Source: Candidatus Hestiella acidicharens
GTDB taxonomy: Archaea; Thermoproteota; Thermoprotei_A; Sulfolobales; Acidilobaceae
Assembly: GCA_015523575.1 (NCBI GenBank)
Contig: WAJZ01000051.1
Location: forward strand, 1 to 14,277
Reading direction: 5' to 3'
Length of the DNA stretch: 14,277 nt
Part shown: positions 6,840 through 13,823 of the stretch, in pieces
How positions within the stretch are numbered: position 1 is the first letter of the stretch
Layout: each line of letters opens with the position of its first letter
Made by a program: the position numbers and the translations under genes
The notes under the pieces: model-generated
The model's database searches: none
What the model was told of the DNA's origin: nothing
What the model saw: the letters and a program-made list of their open reading frames with translations, nothing else

Positions 6840-8813
6840 TTAGCACCTCTCAATAATTATGCTCCTCATTGAAATAACGCTGGCTGTCCAACCATCGGGT
6901 ACAACCGTCGTAGAGGAGTACTCTTCTATAATCGCTGGACCTTTAATTGAGAATCCTTTAGGTAACCCCTCCCTCCCGTATATCGGTACCTCCTCCCAGT
7001 GATCCCTTATTATAGCTTCCCTATATCCTGAGGGGCTTTTAACCCCATTTTCTCTAGCTTCTCCAAGGCCAACCTTCTTCCTCTTTTTTATTGCAAATAC
7101 CCTAGCAGAGACCACCTCTATTGGTATAGATAAAGTAAATCCATAGGTTCTTTTATGTAACTCCTCAAACTCCTTCTCTATCTCGTGCCTATCAAATGAT
7201 GTGACTTGAAGCCTTAGCTCGTAGCCTTGACCTTCATACCTCACATCAACGTATCTAAGAAATTCATCAACATCCCCTAGCTTTTCCCTTAGCTTGGCTT
7301 CCAGTTCAGAGAACGCTTGTTCAAGGTCCTTTGGAAAGGCCTTCCTGGCCTCGAACCTAGAATCGGCTAGCAGAAGGCCTAAAGCACTAAATAGTCCAGG
7401 TTCAGGCGGTATTACTATGCTTTTTACCCCTATCTCTTCCGCAAGGTATGCTGCATGCATTGGCCCCGCACCACCAAAGGCCATTATTGTAAATGAAGAA
7501 GGGTCTAGTCCCCTTTCAACTGTTACCAGCCTCACTGCCCTAGCCATTTCCAGGTTTATTAGCTCTAACGCTTGGAGCGAAACCTCTGTAGGCTCCCCTA
7601 AAGCCTTCAGGGCACTTATAGCTAAGTCTTTTCTCAGCTTTATTTGTCCACCAGCTAGGTTTTCGCCTAGCCTCCCTATGGCCAGGTTCGCGTCAGTAAT
7701 AGTTGGTTTGTCTCCTCCCCTCCCATATGATGCCGGTCCTGGTTCAGCGCCAACGCTAATTGGGCCAACGTTGAGCCCTCCTGCCTTATCCCTCCATATT
7801 ATTGTTCCACCGCCTGCTGAGACCTCTGCTAGGTCTATGAAGGGGAACCTAATCGGATACCCAGAGCCCTTAACTATCCTTCCATGATGGGATTCTCCAC
7901 CTACCTCATATTCATCAACAATCTCTATCTCATTGTTTATAATAGAGCTAGCCTTTGCGGTGGTTCCACCCATGTCAAATCCGATAACGTTTTTAATTCC
8001 TAGAAGCTTGGAAAGTTCGAGGGCGGCTATGGCCCCAGCCGCAGGTCCTGACTCTATAAGCTGCACTGGCCTTTCTATAGCTTCCTCTAGGCTGATAAGG
8101 CCTCCAGCACTTGACATTATTGAGAACCTAGGGCTTCTAAGCCCTGATAGGGAAGAGGCTAGGCTTGATATATAAGATGATACTATAGGCTGCAACAAAG
8201 CATTTATTATAGCCGTTGAAGTTCTTTCATATTCCCTTGGCTCGGGGGAGACGTCGCTTGATATAGTTATAAAGCTGAAGCGATCCTGGAGCAGCTCCTT
8301 TACCTTTCTTTCATTTTCATCGTTTGCATAAGAGTTTAAAAAAGACACGGCTATGGAAACTACGCCCTTTTTGACCATATCATTAGCAATATCATTGATT
8401 TCATCTTCATCTATACCCTTTAACACCTTACCTTCATAGGTAGTCCTTTCATTCACCTCATACCTTAGTTCCCTCGGAACAAAAGGCCTTGGCTTCGTGA
8501 AGAAAGCATCATATAGCTTTGGCCTGTTCTGCCTCCCTATTTCTATAATATCTTTAAAACCCTTCGTCGTTATTAGTGCCACTCTAGGTAGCTCCAAGTT
8601 TATTTGGCCTAATATTGAATTTGTCGCTATAGTAGTCGCGTGGAGCACCTCCTCTACCTCATTTAAGCCCTTGGACTTCTTTATGGAATCTATAACCCCT
8701 AAAGCCGGATTTAAAGGGGTTGTGGGAACCTTTGTTATCCTCAATTTCCCTTCATTATCTATATAAATAGCATCAGTAAACGTACCCCCTACGTCTACTG
8801 CTATAGTTGACAT
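6840..8813 (-). CDS. hyuA: Hydantoinase A / 5-oxoprolinase alpha-like subunit (ATP-binding)
   Basis: 657 residues, typical for HyuA, from ATG 8813 with GAGGGGTG five to six bases upstream. The fold is the ASKHA ATPase type: first phosphate motif DVGGTFTD (7-14), HATTIATNS (58-66), GFKDIIEIGRQNRP (85-98), second phosphate motif FDMGGTTAK (279-287), SAGGGT (332-337), VGAEPGPASYG (354-364) and FGGAGPMHA (446-454). The C-terminus ends with the usual GPAIIEEYSSTTVVPDGW. It would bind and hydrolyse ATP to phosphorylate a cyclic amide such as 5-oxoproline or a hydantoin for ring opening with HyuB, in the cytosol. hyuA is first in a minus-strand unit with hyuB (two-base gap) and probably the DUF488 gene. 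It is divergent from a hydroxyacid dehydrogenase, which could be co-regulated. The exact substrate is unknown. Confidence 0.94.
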   Translation of the reverse strand: MSTIAVDVGGTFTDAIYIDNEGKLRITKVPTTPLNPALGVIDSIKKSKGLNEVEEVLHATTIATNSILGQINLELPRVALITTKGFKDIIEIGRQNRPKLYDAFFTKPRPFVPRELRYEVNERTTYEGKVLKGIDEDEINDIANDMVKKGVVSIAVSFLNSYANDENERKVKELLQDRFSFITISSDVSPEPREYERTSTAIINALLQPIVSSYISSLASSLSGLRSPRFSIMSSAGGLISLEEAIERPVQLIESGPAAGAIAALELSKLLGIKNVIGFDMGGTTAKASSIINNEIEIVDEYEVGGESHHGRIVKGSGYPIRFPFIDLAEVSAGGGTIIWRDKAGGLNVGPISVGAEPGPASYGRGGDKPTITDANLAIGRLGENLAGGQIKLRKDLAISALKALGEPTEVSLQALELINLEMARAVRLVTVERGLDPSSFTIMAFGGAGPMHAAYLAEEIGVKSIVIPPEPGLFSALGLLLADSRFEARKAFPKDLEQAFSELEAKLREKLGDVDEFLRYVDVRYEGQGYELRLQVTSFDRHEIEKEFEELHKRTYGFTLSIPIEVVSARVFAIKKRKKVGLGEARENGVKSPSGYREAIIRDHWEEVPIYGREGLPKGFSIKGPAIIEEYSSTTVVPDGWTASVISMRSIIIERC

Positions 8814-8845
8814 TGTTGCACCCCTCTTTAGGATTCGTTTTTAGG

Positions 8846-8856
8846 CAATTAAACAA
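8846..8856 (-). promoter_or_regulatory. TATA-like box for hyuA
   Basis: On the minus strand the stretch reads TTGTTTAATTG. Its centre is about 26 bases before 8825, which would give a 12-base leader containing the hyuA Shine-Dalgarno at 8818-8826. This is a weak match to the archaeal TATA consensus, supported by spacing. Confidence 0.35.
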
Positions 8857-8870
8857 TACCATCAAAGGTT

Positions 8871-8900
8871 AAGGATACAACATCCTGATATTTTATCCTT
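8871..8900. repeat. 7-bp inverted repeat in the hyuA / dehydrogenase divergent spacer
   Basis: AAGGATA (8871-8877) and TATCCTT (8894-8900) are perfect reverse complements with 16 bases between. A nested AGGAT-N5-ATCCT repeat (8872-8886) shares the left arm. The right arm overlaps the AT-rich region that could be the TATA box for the plus-strand dehydrogenase gene. It could be an operator controlling one or both divergent genes; no regulator is encoded adjacent. Confidence 0.4.
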
Positions 8901-8928
8901 TCTAAAAAATAGAACTGGGTGAGGCGTA

Positions 8929-9936
8929 GTGGGCAAAATACTTCTATCAACGATCAGGCTTAGGGAAGAGGCTTCATACCTTGAAGCGCATGGCCTGCGT
9001 ATCTTAAATCCTCCAGAAGCAGTTGCAAGCAAAGAGTGGATAGAAGAAAACATCAAGGAGGCAGACATTATGCTCCTTTCTAATCATGGTTTAGAAAGGG
9101 GCACCATGGAAAAGGCTATCAAGCTAAAGCTTGTGGTTACAACAACTAGTGGATATGACCACATAGATGTAGAGTATGCAGAGGAGAGAGGAATATGTAT
9201 AGCTAACCAACCAGAGGCCATAGCCTTTTCTGTGGCTGAGCATGCAATAGGTATGACAATAGCGTTAACAAAAAACATCGTTACTGGCTATAACTATGTG
9301 TGGAACGGCCTATGGGATAGGTATCCTCGCTTCCTCTTAGGAAACCTGATTAGGGGGAAGTGCGCCTCAATCATAGGAATGGGAAGGATAGGTGCGTTGA
9401 TATCAAAATACCTTAGAGAACTTGGTGTAGGGAAAATACTATATTATAGCAGGAGAAGGAAGCCAGAGCTCGAGGTGCTATTTATGGCAGAACCCTCTTC
9501 CTTAGAAAGGATATTTACGAGTTGTGACATAATATACATAACACTTCCCTTGACAAAGGAAACAGAGAACTTAATTACATATGATTTGCTGAGGAAAGCA
9601 AAGAAAGGATCAATAATAGTGAACCTAGGGAGAGGAAAGGTATTAAAGCTATCAAATATAATCAAGTTGCTTGAAGAGAGGAGTGATGTAAGGCTTGCAT
9701 TAGACGTCATGGAGAATGAGCCTTTTTCAGATATAGGGGTTCTTAAAGGTTACAAAGGGAGGGTATTGATTAATCCACACATTGCAGGAGACAGCTATGA
9801 ATCGTGGAATGCAACGCTAAAGATGGCTTTGAGGCAGATAGTTGACTATGTTGAGAAAGGAGTGGTGTGGAATCCTGTAACTAATGCTTGTAGAGGAAGC
9901 CATGATATTAAAGACTATTGGGAAAGCTTGCCCTAG
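8929..9936 (+). CDS. D-isomer-specific 2-hydroxyacid dehydrogenase (NAD-binding)
   Basis: 335 residues from GTG 8929, with GGTGA (8918-8922) six bases upstream. The architecture is the standard D-2-hydroxyacid dehydrogenase fold: substrate-domain motifs SNHG (51-54) and TTSGYDHID (72-80), AEHAIG (103-108), the NAD-binding GMGRIG (150-155), and the catalytic triad R235 (LGRG), E264 (DVMENEP) and H284 (NPHIAG). It should reduce a 2-keto acid, or oxidise a D-2-hydroxy acid, with NAD(P)H in the cytosol. Candidates are glyoxylate/hydroxypyruvate reductase, phosphoglycerate dehydrogenase-like and phosphonate dehydrogenase-like enzymes; none is specifically indicated. There is no C-terminal ACT or ASB domain as in long SerA. 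It is divergent from hyuA and its stop overlaps the stop of the opposing MFS gene. Confidence 0.92.
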   Translation: MGKILLSTIRLREEASYLEAHGLRILNPPEAVASKEWIEENIKEADIMLLSNHGLERGTMEKAIKLKLVVTTTSGYDHIDVEYAEERGICIANQPEAIAFSVAEHAIGMTIALTKNIVTGYNYVWNGLWDRYPRFLLGNLIRGKCASIIGMGRIGALISKYLRELGVGKILYYSRRRKPELEVLFMAEPSSLERIFTSCDIIYITLPLTKETENLITYDLLRKAKKGSIIVNLGRGKVLKLSNIIKLLEERSDVRLALDVMENEPFSDIGVLKGYKGRVLINPHIAGDSYESWNATLKMALRQIVDYVEKGVVWNPVTNACRGSHDIKDYWESLP

Positions 9937-11390
9937 CTTAACGCGCTTGATGGCTCGTTTTCGTTACCCCTAGTAAGAGATGTTAAGGCTGCTATAACCA
10001 AAATTCCTATTAAGAATATGAAGGAAAAGTGCATCCCATGAACAAAGGAAGATGAGACTCCACCTATGAGCTTTGAGGTGCCAACAAATATCTCAAAGGC
10101 TACTTTTCTTGGTATGACAAGGGTAGATGCAATAATTACTATTATGAAGCTTCCCATTATCCCTATGCTAGAAAAAAGCCTTGATAGACCTGAAGCCGTT
10201 CCAAACCTATCAGCCTTGCTGCTTTTCATGATAGCGCTATTATTCGCGGGCCAGAACATGGATGCTCCTATACCAATTATCGCAGAGCCAAGCAATACCA
10301 GGTCTATGCTACTATTTACACCCAGCCTCATGTAAACAAGGATGCCAGCTATTATGACTAAGGTACCTAGGGTTGCTAGCCTCCTAGCCCCATACCTATC
10401 TGAAAGCCTACCCATTATCGGGGCCAACACGGAGCTTATTAGATATCCTGGGAGGAGGAGGACCGCTGCGTAGAAAGGAGTAAAGCCCCTTACGCCCTGG
10501 AGGTACATAATTAGCATGAAATTAACGCCGATATAACCTAACGCTTGGAAAAAGAGTGCAAGGATTGAGTTCCTGAATACTTTGTTGTCGAACATCTCCA
10601 GCTTAATTATTGGGTTTGGGTTCCTTTTCTCTATTATTATAAGCGGGTAGATGAGCGCAAACCCTATCAGAAGCATTGCTAGGTCAAAGCCATTAATGCC
10701 AATAGAAGCAATCGTTACCCCAGAAAATAGGATGAGCGCAAGTAGGCCCCCTATCAATATAAGGCCTGGGAAGTCAAGCTTTTCATAAACCCTTCTGTTT
10801 ATGTTAATGTACTTGACAGCCAGTAAAAACATCACAGCACCTATCGGTACATTAATAAAAAATATATACCTATAACCTACATATGTTGTTATTATACCGC
10901 CAAGGATTATACCTACCATAGCGCCTATGTTCCACCCCATGCTAGTAAAACCATAGGCCCTTCCAAGCTTGCTGTGCTCAAACGTATCTGCTATTATAGC
11001 CCCACTGTTTGAGGACATCATGGCCCCTCCAAATGCCTGAACTGCTCTAAAAGCGATTAGGGAGAATGCATTTGGTGCAATGCCGCAAAGGAAGGAAAAG
11101 ATGGTAAAAATGGCTATCCCATAGTTGAAAACCCTTGACCTGCCAAAGATGTCTCCTATCCTTCCCAGTTGGGTTGCTGCAACCGCTGAAACCAGCATGT
11201 AAATCAATATTACCCAAATAATCGTTGCTAGGTTTGAGTGTAGGGCCTGTGTAATTGCAGGGAATGCCAATAATACTATAGTTGAGTCTATGGAGGCCAT
11301 GAAGACGCCCATAACTAAGACTCCAAGTATTATTTTTTGTTGCCTTTCACTAACCTTTCTCTCGCCTTTTTTTATGATAAGCTGTTCCAT
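9933..11390 (-). CDS. MFS transporter, DHA2/EmrB-QacA-like 14-TM family
   Basis: 485 residues from ATG 11390, with AAGGA five bases upstream (11396-11400) and a TATA-like box at 11423-11430. A TTG start at 11414 would add eight residues but lies only about 12 bases from that box, before the expected transcription start. Family marks: SIDSTIVLLAFP in TM1 (motif D-like), GRIGDIFGR between TM2 and TM3 (motif A), the glycine-rich GAMVGIILGG in TM5 (motif C of antiporters) followed by YRYIFFINVPIG, and a second motif-A copy, GRLSDRYGARR, in the second half. About 14 hydrophobic segments can be counted. Motif C points to proton-driven drug or metabolite export across the cytoplasmic membrane. Substrate is unknown. 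It converges with the hydroxyacid dehydrogenase and shares its stop site. Confidence 0.92.
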   Translation of the reverse strand: MEQLIIKKGERKVSERQQKIILGVLVMGVFMASIDSTIVLLAFPAITQALHSNLATIIWVILIYMLVSAVAATQLGRIGDIFGRSRVFNYGIAIFTIFSFLCGIAPNAFSLIAFRAVQAFGGAMMSSNSGAIIADTFEHSKLGRAYGFTSMGWNIGAMVGIILGGIITTYVGYRYIFFINVPIGAVMFLLAVKYININRRVYEKLDFPGLILIGGLLALILFSGVTIASIGINGFDLAMLLIGFALIYPLIIIEKRNPNPIIKLEMFDNKVFRNSILALFFQALGYIGVNFMLIMYLQGVRGFTPFYAAVLLLPGYLISSVLAPIMGRLSDRYGARRLATLGTLVIIAGILVYMRLGVNSSIDLVLLGSAIIGIGASMFWPANNSAIMKSSKADRFGTASGLSRLFSSIGIMGSFIIVIIASTLVIPRKVAFEIFVGTSKLIGGVSSSFVHGMHFSFIFLIGILVIAALTSLTRGNENEPSSALS

Positions 11391-11422
11391 CTTAATCCTT
11401 AAATTTATAGACAAGGGCGAGC

Positions 11423-11430
11423 TTTTAAAA
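11423..11430 (-). promoter_or_regulatory. TATA-like box for the MFS gene
   Basis: TTTTAAAA, within a longer AT stretch reading AAATTTTAAAAG on the minus strand, is centred about 26 bases before 11400. That predicts a leader of roughly ten bases before ATG 11390 that includes the AAGGA Shine-Dalgarno. Confidence 0.45.
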
Positions 11431-11470
11431 TTTAGCCAAGGAATATATCTCTGCCAAATATAAAAATGCG

Positions 11471-11496
11471 TAGCGCTACCTTATCAGAAGGCGCTA
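11471..11496 (-). terminator. Hairpin between the DUF364 and MFS genes, terminator-like on the minus strand
   Basis: TAGCG (11471-11475) pairs with CGCTA (11492-11496) and CCTT (11479-11482) with AAGG (11488-11491), leaving a three-base bulge and a five-base loop. On the minus strand the stem is followed by CGCATTTTTATATTT, a U-rich run. It lies about 70 bases after the DUF364 stop and upstream of the MFS promoter, as expected for a terminator separating them. A ten-base palindrome, GTAGCGCTAC (11470-11479), overlaps it and could instead be a protein site. I see nothing else in 11431-11565. Confidence 0.45.
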
Positions 11497-11565
11497 AAAA
11501 CATAATTAGCCTAGAGAAGTATTAGGTAAAACAGGCAAATTGATACCTTTCTAGTTGCCAAATTA

Positions 11566-12273
11566 CTACAGGACCTTTACTATTTTCTTTGAGAACCTAA
11601 GCTTAAACCCATATCCCATTGATATCAATTCATATATCCTTTCCTTATCTGTAATGGACACTCCACCAATTATACTTGCAATGCCTTGAAAGGCTTCTGA
11701 AACCATAGGTGTTGTCGGCCCCGTTACTATTAGGTAGGAATTTTTCGAGTGCTCCGCTATCCTATCGATAGTCTTCGTAGCGATGGTCGACCCAGAAGCT
11801 ATTATATAGTCCATATCGTCAAGCATGTATTCCTCTTCATACCAAGGATATACAAAGCTTTCCCTTTGCGGTCTTAACTCGAAAACGTATAAGCTAACTT
11901 TATCCTTCAGCCTATCAATATAATTCTTAAAGTAGCCTATTATCGCTACCTTTGAATTGTTTTCAATTGTTATGTAATCCAAAGGGTCCCCATACAATAC
12001 ATTAGATTTATCGCTTAGGGCATTTATTGTAGCGATTCCAATGCTTACTTCTACCGGGTCATGAGAGTTTATTAGCTGTGAAGCTAGGTCTGCCTCCCTA
12101 GGTACTTCCTTTATTTCCCTCATAGGGTTTACCCATTCTTTATAGACCCAGGATACGCCTGCATTACCGTCATCTAGCTCGACGTATGCGTATTGACCTA
12201 CCAAGACCCTCTTTATCTTCTTGTTCTTTCCCTTATCAACGCCATAATCTACTAAAGACTTGAGTATGTTCAT
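11566..12273 (-). CDS. DUF4213/DUF364 putative heavy-metal chelation protein
   Basis: About 235 residues from ATG 12273, chosen because AGGAAGG (12279-12285) lies five bases upstream and a TATA-like box at 12306-12321 puts transcription start near 12288. The ATG at 12300 would fall before that point. The N-terminal part (about 15-90, with YAYVELDDGNAGVSW) resembles the enolase-N-like DUF4213 fold. The C-terminal part is DUF364: VAIIGYFKN, YVFELRPQ, IIASGSTIATKTID, then VTGPTTPMVSEAF and the closing ELISMGYGFKLRF. DUF364 proteins are cytosolic and have been suggested to bind heavy metals, molybdenum or iron among them, but no activity is firmly established. The gene is monocistronic here and divergent from the phosphohexomutase. 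The iron-uptake operon 7 kb away is the only hint of a metal context, and a weak one. Confidence 0.85.
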   Translation of the reverse strand: MNILKSLVDYGVDKGKNKKIKRVLVGQYAYVELDDGNAGVSWVYKEWVNPMREIKEVPREADLASQLINSHDPVEVSIGIATINALSDKSNVLYGDPLDYITIENNSKVAIIGYFKNYIDRLKDKVSLYVFELRPQRESFVYPWYEEEYMLDDMDYIIASGSTIATKTIDRIAEHSKNSYLIVTGPTTPMVSEAFQGIASIIGGVSITDKERIYELISMGYGFKLRFSKKIVKVL

Positions 12274-12305
12274 TTTTGCCTTCCTATTTAAAGTAATCAT
12301 GGAAA

Positions 12306-12321
12306 CTAATTAATAAATAAG
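12306..12321 (-). promoter_or_regulatory. TATA-like box for the DUF364 gene
   Basis: CTTATTTATTAATTAG on the minus strand is AT-rich and centred about 26 bases before 12288. This gives a leader of about 15 bases ahead of ATG 12273 and supports that start over the upstream ATG at 12300. Confidence 0.45.
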
Positions 12322-12395
12322 ATCAAAGGTGATTAGCGCAAGCATTATAGTGAGATGGAATTATAGTTTTGCCTATTTCCTATAGCAAAGAAACC

Positions 12396-12406
12396 TTTAT
12401 ATAAAA
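12396..12406 (+). promoter_or_regulatory. TATA box for the phosphohexomutase gene
   Basis: TTTATATAAAA is a near-ideal archaeal TATA box, preceded by AAACC as a possible BRE. Its centre predicts transcription from about 12427, only about 13 bases before the GTG start, so the mRNA has a very short leader. It is separated by about 75 bases from the divergent DUF364 promoter; nothing else is evident in that spacer. Confidence 0.6.
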
Positions 12407-12439
12407 AGAATAAAAGCCAACTGCCCTATCTCTAAAACG

Positions 12440-13819
12440 GTGTCAAGGTTGGCAAGGCTTTTTGGAACAGACGGCATTAGGGGCATAGTTGGTGAGTTGC
12501 TGACGCCTGAATTCTCGCTGAAAATGGGTAGGGCCATAGGCGCGTACTTTGGGAAAGGTTCTAGAATCCTTATTGGTAGGGATGTGAGGATAGGTGGAGA
12601 CATGATTTCAAGGGCCTTGGCCTCGGGTCTCATGGCAGAGGGCATAAAGGTATATGATGCTGGGTTAATCCCAACACCTGCTCTTCAGTTTATCATTAAA
12701 AGCCTTGGATTTGATGGAGGAGTTATGGTAACTGCCAGCCACAATCCACCCCAATATAATGGCTTAAAGGTTATAGCAAGCGATGGCATCGAAATACCTC
12801 ATGAGGAAGAAAGCATAATAGAAGACTATTACTTTAGTGGACACGCTTCCAAGCTTCCAATAAGGTCGTATGATAATGAAGTAATGCAAAGGAGAGACCT
12901 CATAGAAACCTACGTTAACGCAGTCTTACAGCAAGTAGATGTAGAACTAATATCAAAGAAAAATTTTAGAGTTGTTATAGATTGCGCAAACAGCGTTGGA
13001 GCCCTCACATCCCCGTTATTGCTAAGAAAGCTTAACGCTAAGGCCCTCTCTATAAATTGCAGCCTAGACCCATACTTTCCGGGCAGAAACCCAGAACCTA
13101 CCGTAGAAAATTTAGAGCTGACGTCGAGGTTTGTCCTAGATTCAAAGGCTGATGTTGGATTTGCCCATGATGGAGACGCCGATAGGGCAATGGTTATTGA
13201 TGATAGTGGTGTAATGCAGTGGGGGGATAGGACTGGGGCAATTTTAACTTACTTCTCCTCTAAAAGGTGGAAAGAATACCCAAAGGTTTCATACACTGCC
13301 GTTTCCAGCGGAATCCTAGTAGAGGAATACCTAAAGCCTAGGGGGATAGACGTTATTTGGACGCCTGTTGGTAGCGTTACTATAGCTAGGATGATAAAGT
13401 CAAAAGGGGGTGCGATAAGTGGATTTGAAGATAATGGGGGCTACCTACACGTACCGCACCACATAGTCAGGGATGGAGCAATGACTATAGCCCTTGTGTT
13501 AAACATGATGGCAGAATCGAATGAAAAGTTGAGCAAGGTTTATGATTCAATTCCGCAATACTATGCGCTAAAATCAAAAATAGAGGCAACAAAAGAGGAG
13601 GCCTCTTGTGCTGTAGATGTTGTGAAGGAAGCATATTCCTCTTATAGGCAAATAACCATTGATGGAGTAAAGGTAATAGGTGATGATTTTTGGCTTCTAG
13701 TAAGGCCAAGCGGTACTGAACCCCTTCTCAGGGTTACTGGGGAGGCAAAGGATAAGGAAAAAATAAAGAATCTAATTGATGAAACAATAGCCTTGGTAAA
13801 AGAGAAATGCATGGGGTGA
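12440..13819 (+). CDS. glmM: Phosphoglucosamine mutase / phosphohexose mutase
   Basis: 459 residues, the usual length of archaeal alpha-D-phosphohexomutases. Diagnostic motifs: FGTDGIRG (8-15); active-site loop TASHNP with the phosphoserine S100; Mg-binding DGDADR (244-249); sugar-binding loop GFEDNGG (328-334); and the phosphate-binding RPSGTEP (422-428). It moves the phosphate between C6 and C1 of a hexose, feeding UDP-GlcNAc or nucleotide-sugar synthesis for glycans. Archaeal enzymes of this type may act on glucosamine-, glucose- or mannose-phosphate; bacterial GlmM has a different specificity loop, so the symbol is provisional. GTG 12440 is used here; TTG 12449 with GGTG upstream would remove three residues. 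It is the first gene after a strong TATA box, followed four bases later by the Trm112-like gene. Confidence 0.93.
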   Translation: MSRLARLFGTDGIRGIVGELLTPEFSLKMGRAIGAYFGKGSRILIGRDVRIGGDMISRALASGLMAEGIKVYDAGLIPTPALQFIIKSLGFDGGVMVTASHNPPQYNGLKVIASDGIEIPHEEESIIEDYYFSGHASKLPIRSYDNEVMQRRDLIETYVNAVLQQVDVELISKKNFRVVIDCANSVGALTSPLLLRKLNAKALSINCSLDPYFPGRNPEPTVENLELTSRFVLDSKADVGFAHDGDADRAMVIDDSGVMQWGDRTGAILTYFSSKRWKEYPKVSYTAVSSGILVEEYLKPRGIDVIWTPVGSVTIARMIKSKGGAISGFEDNGGYLHVPHHIVRDGAMTIALVLNMMAESNEKLSKVYDSIPQYYALKSKIEATKEEASCAVDVVKEAYSSYRQITIDGVKVIGDDFWLLVRPSGTEPLLRVTGEAKDKEKIKNLIDETIALVKEKCMG

Positions 13820-13823
13820 AAAG

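Noticed and set aside
7294..7887. Long open frame on the + strand inside hyuA (197 codons)
   Set aside because: It lies opposite a fully conserved HyuA coding region, its product is low-complexity Pro/Ser/Ala-rich with no recognisable domain, and no Shine-Dalgarno is evident. It is a shadow of hyuA codon use.
5272..8813. Acetone or acetophenone carboxylase
   Set aside because: The alpha and beta families are related, but no gamma or other carboxylase subunit is encoded nearby, so the generic hydantoinase/5-oxoprolinase call is safer.
11414..11414. TTG 11414 as the MFS start
   Set aside because: It lies only about 12 bases from the TATA-like box, before the expected transcription start, and has no Shine-Dalgarno; ATG 11390 has both at proper spacing.
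12274..12439. Small ORF (GTG near 12340) or RNA gene in the divergent spacer
   Set aside because: Only a short hydrophobic frame with no conserved feature and no tRNA-like arms; the spacer is explained by two facing promoters.
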